Shown one piece after another: positions 16,715 through 24,060 of a stretch of DNA of 64,000 bases (the stretch's first letter is position 1; each line of letters opens with the position of its first letter). The notes beneath the pieces were generated by a model. The model saw nothing but the letters and a program-made list of their open reading frames with translations. It searched no databases and had not been told where the DNA came from. The translations under genes and the position numbers were made by a program. The stretch is taken from NCBI RefSeq assembly GCF_044383835.1, contig NZ_JBISEP010000003.1, positions 62,001 through 126,000 of the forward strand, read 5' to 3'. The DNA is from Paraliobacillus sp044383835 (GTDB lineage: Bacteria > Bacillota > Bacilli > Bacillales > Amphibacillaceae).

Positions 16715-18958
16715 TTACTGCTCAAGAAATTGACTTAGCCGTTCGATTGGCAAAGGTTTTGAAAAAAAGTACCCTTGCCCATAATCACATTTTAAATTAG
16801 CTAATGTTCGTGCTTGATAAGCGGTCTCTATTCCTTCTGCTATCACTTCCATGTTAAGATTTAACCCTATATCAATAATTGTTTTTATTACAGATATATT
16901 TTCCTTCTCCTCTAACTGCGATACAAAAGATTGGTCAATTTTAATTGTATCAAACGGTAATGATTGTAATATATGAAGAGAGGAATAACCTATACCAAAA
17001 TTATCGATTGCGATACGTACACCAATCGCATGAAGTTCATTTAATGTGTCAATTGTTTGCCCTATATTACCCATTTCACTTTCTGTTATTTCCAATTCTA
17101 AATATTTTGGTTCTATCCCTGTTTGTTCTAAAATCTTTTTAATTTTTTTACCAAAATATGTTTGTTCTAGTTGTTTTGCAGAAACATTTACAGATACAGT
17201 CAAATTATCACGTCCTGCATCCAATTGCTGTTTGAACTGCTCACAAGCACGTAAAAGAACCCATTCATCAATTGCAAAAATGTATCCAGTCTCTTCTGCT
17301 ATCGGGATAAATTCACGTGGGGAAACCAATCCTAATCTTGGATGATCCCAGCGTATAAATGCTTCAAACCCTATTACACTTTCATTTGTAAGATTAATTT
17401 TAGGCTGAAAATATAATGAAAATTGCTCGAATTCAATTGCTTGTTTTAACTCTACTTCTATATTTCGTTTTCTTAAAATAGTTTGATAAAGTTGTTGATT
17501 AAAATAACAATATTGTGCTTTTCCTTTTTGTTTTGATAAATACATCGCTGCATCAGTATGATGAAGCAAAGTATCCTGTTCTTGTCCATCATCTGGATAA
17601 ACACTAATACCAATACTAGGTGAAATAGTAATCGTATGATTTTTTATTATAAAAGGACTGGAAAATAAATGTAATATTGTTTTAGCATATAGCGTGCCAA
17701 ATACTCTTCTTACATTTGGCACAATAATTACAAATTCATCTCCACCGATACGATAAACGGTGCCGACGGGCTCAAAAGCATGCTTTAAACGCTTTGCCGC
17801 TTCGGATAAGAGCCTATCACCTACATTATGACCCATTGTATCATTTATACTTTTAAATTGGTCTAAATCCATCAAAAACATTAAAAAAGGCTGTGATGTT
17901 CTCTCGGATTCTTCCATGATAGTTTCTAAATCTTTCGTAAATTTCGTTCGATTTTTTAACTCTGTTAACGTGTCGTGAAATGCTAGATAGCTATATTCTT
18001 GCATTAACTCTTTGTTCCGTTGCATGACATACCACTGCCTACCGATAATCATTAGCAGCATAATAATCATACCAATCATCAATACATTTATTTTCCAATG
18101 GTAGCTTTCCATTAGCATAATCAATAAAATGAGAATAATAATATACGGTAATATAGACTCTTTACTTTCTACATATTTCACCATCTTCCATTCCGAAACT
18201 TCCGTATACTCTTTTACTAATTTTGCTGAAAGGAGAAAAAATAATAAACCTAGTGTCCAAAGAGAGTAGGCAATGACAACACTCATATTATTAACGGAAA
18301 AGTAAAAATATAGAATAACCCCTATCATATGAAAGAACATGCCTGATACAAGAAATAAAATCGAGTCTTTTTCCATACTTTTTCGAGATATATAAAACAA
18401 GAAAACATTCGCAAACAGGATACTCAGTGTACATATTTGAAAAACTAAAATAAAAAATGTCATGCCTTTAGAATAATCCACAAGTGACATAATCGGTTGA
18501 ACAAAGTAGTAAATATGAACTACAATAATAAATGTCACAAATACACTAATAGTAAAGAAAAAAGATTGTACTGATTCCTTCATTTCAATTGTCTTTATTT
18601 TATAAAGCAGTGCAACTAAAAAAGAAACATATGCGATGACTAGTACTGGTAGAGAAGCGATCGGGAATGTTGTTGCTTGAAAAAAAACTAACATATATAA
18701 CCAAATAAAATTAGCAACGCAAAAAAAGAACAAACCTATTGCAATAATTAGCCAAAAACGACGTCTTCTTTCTTTTGTTATCAAGCTAGCTTGACACACC
18801 CATTTAAATCCAACTAGACTAACCACAATAGATACACAAATATTTACAAACGTATGTATCCCTTCCATATCTTGAATAAATAATAGAAAGACAAAATATA
18901 AAACAGTTAGAATTAATATTGACGTAATTATTTTTGGTTTTGAAAATAACATAAGCAT
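16715..18958 (-). CDS. Membrane GGDEF-EAL protein with altered EAL catalytic residues
   Basis: About 747 residues. Roughly nine hydrophobic helices fill the first 310 residues (no recognised sensory domain). A GGDEF domain follows with an intact YRIGGDEF active loop and the LMDLDQFKSINDTMGH metal-binding segment; no RxxD inhibitory site is seen before it. The EAL domain has EAF instead of EAL, VNVSAKQL, LEITESE and AEGIET, but the normally DDFG pair reads DNFG, replacing a metal-binding Asp. So c-di-GMP synthesis is likely and hydrolysis is doubtful. A c-di-GMP riboswitch sits upstream, closing a feedback loop. Start taken at ATG 18958 after AAAGG; ATG 18952 is possible. Confidence 0.9.
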   Translation of the reverse strand: MLMLFSKPKIITSILILTVLYFVFLLFIQDMEGIHTFVNICVSIVVSLVGFKWVCQASLITKERRRRFWLIIAIGLFFFCVANFIWLYMLVFFQATTFPIASLPVLVIAYVSFLVALLYKIKTIEMKESVQSFFFTISVFVTFIIVVHIYYFVQPIMSLVDYSKGMTFFILVFQICTLSILFANVFLFYISRKSMEKDSILFLVSGMFFHMIGVILYFYFSVNNMSVVIAYSLWTLGLLFFLLSAKLVKEYTEVSEWKMVKYVESKESILPYIIILILLIMLMESYHWKINVLMIGMIIMLLMIIGRQWYVMQRNKELMQEYSYLAFHDTLTELKNRTKFTKDLETIMEESERTSQPFLMFLMDLDQFKSINDTMGHNVGDRLLSEAAKRLKHAFEPVGTVYRIGGDEFVIIVPNVRRVFGTLYAKTILHLFSSPFIIKNHTITISPSIGISVYPDDGQEQDTLLHHTDAAMYLSKQKGKAQYCYFNQQLYQTILRKRNIEVELKQAIEFEQFSLYFQPKINLTNESVIGFEAFIRWDHPRLGLVSPREFIPIAEETGYIFAIDEWVLLRACEQFKQQLDAGRDNLTVSVNVSAKQLEQTYFGKKIKKILEQTGIEPKYLELEITESEMGNIGQTIDTLNELHAIGVRIAIDNFGIGYSSLHILQSLPFDTIKIDQSFVSQLEEKENISVIKTIIDIGLNLNMEVIAEGIETAYQARTLANLKCDYGQGYFFSKPLPIERLSQFLEQ

Positions 18959-18980
18959 CCCGACCTTTAATATAAATACT

Positions 18981-19031
18981 ATAACTAGCAAAAAGGTTAT
19001 TTCTTATAGAAATAACCTTTTTGCTAGTTAT
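18981..19031 (-). terminator. 51-bp perfect palindrome between c-di-GMP aptamer and its gene
   Basis: Arms 18981-19003 and 19009-19031 are perfect 23-base reverse complements with a five-base loop. On the minus strand the inner stem GAAATAACC is followed by TTTTT, so it contains a terminator-like unit. Position after the aptamer and before the ribosome site marks it as the expression platform. Confidence 0.8.
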
Positions 19032-19035
19032 CTCA

Positions 19036-19108
19036 TTGGTAGCTCAGCCGCCATTTTTATTTAGGCCTGTAACTTTGCGTCCTTATCTTTCAATAAGTTT
19101 GCCTTTGT
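19036..19108 (-). promoter_or_regulatory. c-di-GMP-I (GEMM) riboswitch
   Basis: Minus strand: GGCAAAC, a short stem closed by a GAAA tetraloop (TTATTGAAAGATAA), GGACGCAAAG, CAGGCCTAAA, then ATGGCGGCTGAGCTACC. These follow the GEMM consensus in order: GGCAAAC, GAAA tetraloop, GACGCAAAG, CCTAA, ATGG.nGCCG..nTACC. It precedes the palindrome and the GGDEF-EAL gene. Confidence 0.93.
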
Positions 19109-19137
19109 TCAGTAAGATAGTATTGTTCTCCTTTATC

Positions 19138-19167
19138 ATTATAGTTCTATTTCATCACAAAATCCAA
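19138..19167 (-). promoter_or_regulatory. Likely sigma-A promoter of the c-di-GMP riboswitch transcript
   Basis: Minus strand TTGGAT, 18-base spacer, TATAAT; about 30 bases before the aptamer. Confidence 0.6.
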
Positions 19168-19199
19168 CAATATATGTTACTTTTTCACTATTTTATTTA

Positions 19200-19242
19200 A
19201 AAATGGGACAGAGGCTCTGAAAGATCCCCTGTCCCATTTCTC
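19200..19242. terminator. GGGACA-family hairpin after the DAACS symporter
   Basis: AATGGGACAG and CTGTCCCATT pair around GAGGCTCTGAAAGATCCC. It begins at the symporter stop; T-rich tails on both sides. Confidence 0.8.
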
Positions 19243-20448
19243 CTATTTGTTCTTTTCTGTTTCAGCTATAATAACGGCACATGCTGCATCGCCGGTTATA
19301 TTAACTGCTGTTCTCGTCATATCTAATATACGGTCAATTCCAATTATTAATGCAATACCTTCCACTGGCAACGATACTTGATTCAATACCATTGCTAACA
19401 TAACTAGTCCAACACCAGGGACTCCTGCTGTACCAATACTAGCAAGGACAGCGGTTAAAACAACCATAGCTAATTGAGCAAAAGACAAGTCTGTTTGATA
19501 AACTTGAGCAATAAATATCGTTGCTACCCCTTGCATAATCGCAGTCCCATCCATATTAATTGTTGCACCTAAAGGTTGAACAAAACTACTAATTGATTTT
19601 GGAACATTTAATTCTTCTTGTGCAACCTTCATAGAAATTGGTAATGTTGAACTACTGCTTGATGTACTAAACCCAACTGTCATAGCTGGAATGAATGCTT
19701 TAAAGAAATGGATCGGGTTACGTTTAGCAATCAGAGCTACAGCCGATCCGTACGTGAACACAGCGTGAATGATTAATACTGAAAAAACTGTAATCATATA
19801 TAATAACATTGCTTTTGCACCACTTAATCCTAAAGATCCCATCGCTGAAGCCAATAATCCAAACGCCCCATATGGTGCAAATGTCATGACAACATTAACT
19901 AGAAACATCATAATTTCGTTACCTTGTTCTAGTAGTCGGTAGATAGCTTCTGTTTTTTTTCCTAACATAGCTAATGCAAAACCAACAAAAATCGCAAAAG
20001 TGATAATTTGCAACATATTTCCTTCTACCATTGCTTGAATCGGATTGGTAGGAATAATACTAGTAAATGTTTCTATAACTGTTGGTGCTTCTTTTGTTTC
20101 ATACGAAGCCTGAGCTGTCTCAATCCCAACACTGCCTGGCTGAAGTATCATAGCCATTCCCATCGCAATCGTAATCGCAATCGTTGTTGTTACGAGGAAA
20201 AACAATAGTGCTTTTCCCCCAATACGTCCTAACTTTTTTGGGTCTCCGATAGAAGCGGTTCCTAAAGTGATCGAAAGAAAAACAATAGGTACAACTAGCA
20301 TTTTAATTAAATTTAGAAATATCGTTCCTAATGGACTAAAAAAATAGGAATCTAGTGGATCAAATATAGCTGGCGCATAAAAATGCAATGCTAAACCTAC
20401 CACCGCACCTAAAATGAGCCCTATAACTATTTTTAATGTTAGTTTCAT
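19243..20448 (-). CDS. Dicarboxylate/amino acid:cation symporter (DAACS, GltP/GltT type)
   Basis: 401 residues, eight-helix DAACS fold. The re-entrant hairpin 1 signature STSSSSSTLPIS, the conserved helix 7 motif GATINMDGTAI and the C-terminal TRTAVNITGDAACAVIIAE substrate-binding region (Arg/Asp/Asn pattern) are present. It imports glutamate, aspartate or C4-dicarboxylates with protons or Na+; TRTAVNVTGD is more typical of the amino acid type. Start supported by GAGGAACGAAA before ATG. It is likely monocistronic, flanked by hairpins of the GGGACA family. Confidence 0.92.
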   Translation of the reverse strand: MKLTLKIVIGLILGAVVGLALHFYAPAIFDPLDSYFFSPLGTIFLNLIKMLVVPIVFLSITLGTASIGDPKKLGRIGGKALLFFLVTTTIAITIAMGMAMILQPGSVGIETAQASYETKEAPTVIETFTSIIPTNPIQAMVEGNMLQIITFAIFVGFALAMLGKKTEAIYRLLEQGNEIMMFLVNVVMTFAPYGAFGLLASAMGSLGLSGAKAMLLYMITVFSVLIIHAVFTYGSAVALIAKRNPIHFFKAFIPAMTVGFSTSSSSSTLPISMKVAQEELNVPKSISSFVQPLGATINMDGTAIMQGVATIFIAQVYQTDLSFAQLAMVVLTAVLASIGTAGVPGVGLVMLAMVLNQVSLPVEGIALIIGIDRILDMTRTAVNITGDAACAVIIAETEKNK

Positions 20449-20749
20449 TTTCGTTCCTCCCTACATCGCATACACTGATGCCTATAACTGTTAAATTGTT
20501 GCGTCATTGTTGAAAATTTTAAAAAGGAAAGAGTATATTATAGAGTAGAATGGAATATTTGAGAAAAACAGAAGCAAAATTAATAGCAATGCATTATTAA
20601 TTAAAATACAAAAGCCACACTTTTGTCAATCAATAAATCATATAAGGAGCTTTCCTTGTCACTATGAGCGTTCTATTCAAGGCGTAGCCGAGAGGACCAA
20701 GTAGAGAAAAAGAAAGCGGGACAGAGGGCGGTTCAAACCCTTGTCCCGT
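20449..20749. other. Intergenic region between the ROK kinase and the DAACS symporter
   Basis: No gene seen. It contains the promoter region of the symporter on the minus strand and, at 20714-20750, a GGGACA-family hairpin just after the ROK stop (GCGGGACAGAGGG...CCCTTGTCCCG). Confidence 0.5.
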
Positions 20750-20751
20750 CT
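20714..20751. terminator. GGGACA-family hairpin after the ROK kinase
   Basis: GCGGGACAGAGGG (or its CGGGACAAGGG complement) forms a stem around GCGGTTCAAA. It overlaps the ROK stop codon. Confidence 0.7.
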
Positions 20752-21637
20752 ATTGATATAAATAGTGGTATACTGCACCGATTAAGTTGGCGTCTGAAGA
20801 GAATTGACACCTGTCTACTTCAGGAGTAACAGTTGCTATCTTTATCTGTTTTACAACTTTAGCTAACTTTTCATCTATCCCTTTTAAAATATCTTCTCTA
20901 TTACTTATGCCACCACCAATTAAGATCAACTCTGGGTCATAAGCATATTGAATATTATACAAACCAATTGCAAGCATGTGATAAAATTCATCTATTGCTC
21001 GAATACATGCTTCATCTCCCGCTTCTGCAAGCTGAAATACCTTTTCACCTGTTAATGTCGATCGATCAACATTTTTATAGGCTGCTGCCCGTCGAATAAT
21101 GGACGATGTGGAGGCCAACTCACTAAACGTATTCTGACCTGATCCTAAATTAGCAGGATTTAAAATCATATAGCCAAATTCACCAGCATGTAAGTGAATG
21201 CCTTTATGAATAGAACCATCTTTAATCAACGCTCCACCTACTCCAGTTCCAATTACAACAACCGCAACATTCTTCTTACCTTCTGCTTCACCTTTCCAAA
21301 GTTCCGCAAGAGCAGAACAATTCGCATCATTCTCTATTTGAACAGGTAAACTTATTTCTTTTTCAAAATGTTCTTTGATATTCGGTCCATGTATATAAGG
21401 AATTGCGCTTGCTCCTAGAATAACACCAGCTTCAGTCACAGCACCTGGTGAACTAATTGCAATTCCCTCTATTTCATATGCTGCATAGCGCCTAACCTTT
21501 TCACGTATATAACTTGTCAAGTCCTCTAAACTATCCGGTGTTTTCGTTTTATCTTTCTCGTACAACTGACATTGCTTATCGATAATCGCAGATTTAACAT
21601 GTGTTCCACCTAAATCAACAGCAAAAATAACAGCCAT
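20750..21637 (-). CDS. ROK family sugar kinase (beta-glucoside kinase-like)
   Basis: About 295 residues. ATP loop FAVDLGGTHVKSA, catalytic IENDANCSALAE, second phosphate motif VVIGTGVGGALI. The Cys-rich zinc motif of many ROK kinases is missing; HLHAGEFGYM keeps only the His-Glu part. That pattern is known from BglK, which phosphorylates the non-reducing glucose of cellobiose and other beta-glucosides; a glucokinase role is the alternative. It follows a GH1 phospho-glycosidase, which would cleave such products. Start taken at ATG 21637; an in-frame GTG three codons upstream lies against the AAAGG. Confidence 0.85.
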   Translation of the reverse strand: MAVIFAVDLGGTHVKSAIIDKQCQLYEKDKTKTPDSLEDLTSYIREKVRRYAAYEIEGIAISSPGAVTEAGVILGASAIPYIHGPNIKEHFEKEISLPVQIENDANCSALAELWKGEAEGKKNVAVVVIGTGVGGALIKDGSIHKGIHLHAGEFGYMILNPANLGSGQNTFSELASTSSIIRRAAAYKNVDRSTLTGEKVFQLAEAGDEACIRAIDEFYHMLAIGLYNIQYAYDPELILIGGGISNREDILKGIDEKLAKVVKQIKIATVTPEVDRCQFSSDANLIGAVYHYLYQ

Positions 21638-21670
21638 TATGATCACGACCTTTTTCTAAAAATTCGGGTG

Positions 21671-21709
21671 TGAAAATGGGACAAGGGGGCTGATCCCCTG
21701 TCCCATTTT
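21671..21709. terminator. GGGACA-family hairpin between GH1 and ROK genes
   Basis: AAAATGGGACAAGGGG and CCCCTGTCCCATTTT form a strong stem right after the GH1 stop. Symmetric A/T tails; may end or attenuate transcription into the kinase gene. Confidence 0.8.
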
Positions 21710-23090
21710 ATAAACCATTTCTTTCAACAACTTCTTTAAACCAATAACCACTTTTTTTCAAATATCGTTTTTGATTATTGATATCAACACGATAAAAACC
21801 GTATCTATTTTTGTAAGCATTTAACCAAGACCAGTTGTCCATAAATGTCCATACATGATAACCAAAACAATTTGATCCTTCTTCTATTCCTTTATGGAGC
21901 CATTTCAAATGCTCTTGATAAAACTCAATCCGATAATCATCTTGTATCATATTAGAATCGTCCATGAAACGTTCCTCATCAGATACACCCATGCCATTTT
22001 CAGCTACATACCATGGAATATTGTTATAGTTATCTCTAATATTTATCGCAATATCATATACACCTTTTTCATAAATTTCCCAACCTCGATGTGGATTCAT
22101 TCTTCGCTCAGGCCAAATATACGAGTCAAAGAAATGCGTTGGTAGTATGCCATGACTATCATCCACTGGGGTTTCTTTCTTTTTGACTCTTCTTGGTTGA
22201 TAATAATTAACTCCTAGAAAGTCAACAATATTTTCTTTAATAAGCGCATGATCACCATCGAACGTTTGTGGCAACAGATCATGTTCCTTCAATAATTGTA
22301 TTAATTCAACAGGATATTCACCTAAAACAGATGGGTCTAGGAAGCTTCGATTAAAAAACAAATCAGCAATTTCTGCCGCCTTTAAATCTGCTTCGTCTTG
22401 ACTGCGCGGATACGAAGGCGTGAGATTTAAAATAATTCCTATCTCTCCATCTTGATTCATGTTACGATATTCACCAATTGCCATTGCACTAGCTAACATG
22501 GTATGGTACGCAACAGTTACTGCACGCTTCATATCAACGACACAGGGATAATGGAAATCATTCAAATAACCCATTTCCACAGGGACAATCGGTTCATTAA
22601 ACGTTGTCCAACGTTTAACTCTGTCACCGAACAAATGAAAAGCAGTTTTTGCATAATAAGCAAATGATTCAACTACTTCTCTGTTCTCCCATCCTTCTAT
22701 CTCCTGTAAATGAAAAGGCATATCAAAGTGATATAAATTAATAATTGGTGTCACGTCATTTTTTAAAAGCTCATCAATGACTTGATTGTAAAAATCAACA
22801 GCTTCTTGATTTATATTTACTCCATCTGGTAACAAACGAGACCAAGAAATGGATGTTCGGAAGGAATTCATATTGATATCCTTCATTCGCTTAATATCTT
22901 CCTTGTAATGGTGATAAAAATCAGATGTTTCGGATGGACCGACATCTTGATAAAAACGATCAGGTTCTATTTCATACCAATGATCCCATATATTTTTTCC
23001 TTTACCACCTTCATTAGCAGCACCTTCTGTCTGTGTAGCAGAGGCTGCAGCTCCCCATAAAAAACCTTCAGGAAAAACGTATTTTTGCAA
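21708..23090 (-). CDS. GH1 6-phospho-beta-glucosidase-like enzyme
   Basis: 460 residues, normal GH1 length. N-terminal FLWGAAASATQTEGA, acid/base Glu in WTTFNEP, nucleophile Glu in WYVAENGMG, and C-terminal FMDNWSWLNAYKNRYGFYRVD. The SWLNAYKNRYGF ending is the form I associate with phospho-glycosidases of the Gan1D type rather than classical BglA, so the substrate may be 6-phospho-beta-glucosides or galactosides. Translation starts at TTG 23090 with AAGG eight bases away; a nearby ATG is out of frame. Hairpins separate it from the RpiR and ROK genes, so coupling to them is loose. Confidence 0.9.
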   Translation of the reverse strand: MQKYVFPEGFLWGAAASATQTEGAANEGGKGKNIWDHWYEIEPDRFYQDVGPSETSDFYHHYKEDIKRMKDINMNSFRTSISWSRLLPDGVNINQEAVDFYNQVIDELLKNDVTPIINLYHFDMPFHLQEIEGWENREVVESFAYYAKTAFHLFGDRVKRWTTFNEPIVPVEMGYLNDFHYPCVVDMKRAVTVAYHTMLASAMAIGEYRNMNQDGEIGIILNLTPSYPRSQDEADLKAAEIADLFFNRSFLDPSVLGEYPVELIQLLKEHDLLPQTFDGDHALIKENIVDFLGVNYYQPRRVKKKETPVDDSHGILPTHFFDSYIWPERRMNPHRGWEIYEKGVYDIAINIRDNYNNIPWYVAENGMGVSDEERFMDDSNMIQDDYRIEFYQEHLKWLHKGIEEGSNCFGYHVWTFMDNWSWLNAYKNRYGFYRVDINNQKRYLKKSGYWFKEVVERNGL

Positions 23091-23102
23091 TCATGACACC
23101 TT

Positions 23103-23185
23103 CCTTTTCTATTTTAGCGGGACAGAGGGCTAGAACCCTTCGCCCCATTTCTATGAACGAGGGTACTGACCCTCTGTCCCATTTT
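23103..23185. terminator. Double GGGACA-family hairpin at the end of the RpiR gene
   Basis: Two related stems lie side by side: 23113-23149 (GGGACAGAGGG...CCCTTCGCCCC, imperfect) and 23158-23186 (GAGGGTACTGACCCTC, then TGTCCCATTTTTT). The second lies inside the RpiR coding end. Confidence 0.7.
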
Positions 23186-23987
23186 TTGGCTTTCGATGTA
23201 AAAAGGCATATTCTGTGCCTATCCATTTATTTATGTTTTCACGGTACATATTAATATATTGGGAATAAATGAGGTCAATAATAACAAGTAAAGGAATCTG
23301 ACCAGATAATTGTCCAATATTTCCTGCATTTTTCAAATCTGAAGTCAATAAACGATAATCAGCCAATGCTGCTATTTCTTCTGATTGGTTGGAAGTCACA
23401 ACAACAACCTTTGTTCCCTTTTCTTTTACCTTTTTAATGACAGGAATAATGTTTTTGTTTTCTCCTCGTAATGTTAAATAAAATAATAAGTTATTTTTAT
23501 TCATCAGAGAAGAAACCATTTCTATTGAATCATAATCACGAACGATTTCAACATATTTTCCCAAACGGGTAAAACGAAATTTTAAATCTTCTCCGGCTAT
23601 TGCGCTTAAACCTAATCCATATACATGAATGATTTTATGATCATAAATATATTCACATACACTTTTAATACTATCATTATCGACTTTCTCATTAATTTTC
23701 TTAATTAATTCAAGATATTGAAATTGAAGGTTGTTTGTCACGTTGCTTTTATTATCTGTATACTCTTCAAGCGCTTGCTTGTACTGATAAATAAACTCTT
23801 TGTAATTTTCAAAACCAACCTTTTTACAAAACCTTGTGATTGATGCAGTAGATACATTAATTTGCTTCGCTAAGACTGACTGTTTTAATGGTGGATTTTT
23901 CTCAAGAAAAAAATTAGAAATTCGCTCATCCACGTGTGTAAACGCTATCTTTGATGTTTCTATTAAAAAAAACAAATTACTTTTCAT
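23151..23987 (-). CDS. RpiR/MurR family sugar-phosphate-responsive regulator
   Basis: About 278 residues. N-terminal HTH_6 domain (SVLAKQINVSTASITRFCKKVGF, residues about 40-62) and a SIS sugar-isomerase domain from about residue 105 (VYGLGLSAIAGEDLKFRF, VVVTSNQSEEIAALADYRL). SIS binds a phosphosugar that sets DNA binding. It lies directly after the GH38 gene and before GH1, so it probably controls this glycoside cluster. Start at ATG 23987 after GGGGGG. Odd: the last residues (NGTEGQYPRS) are encoded by one copy of the GGGACA hairpin repeat, so the C-terminus was probably rewritten by that element. Confidence 0.9.
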   Translation of the reverse strand: MKSNLFFLIETSKIAFTHVDERISNFFLEKNPPLKQSVLAKQINVSTASITRFCKKVGFENYKEFIYQYKQALEEYTDNKSNVTNNLQFQYLELIKKINEKVDNDSIKSVCEYIYDHKIIHVYGLGLSAIAGEDLKFRFTRLGKYVEIVRDYDSIEMVSSLMNKNNLLFYLTLRGENKNIIPVIKKVKEKGTKVVVVTSNQSEEIAALADYRLLTSDLKNAGNIGQLSGQIPLLVIIDLIYSQYINMYRENINKWIGTEYAFLHRKPKNGTEGQYPRS

Positions 23988-24060
23988 TATCATCCCCCCC
24001 TCAAAATAGATAGTAAAGATACTATTTATTATAACTGATTGAGGGGAGAACTTAAACTTA

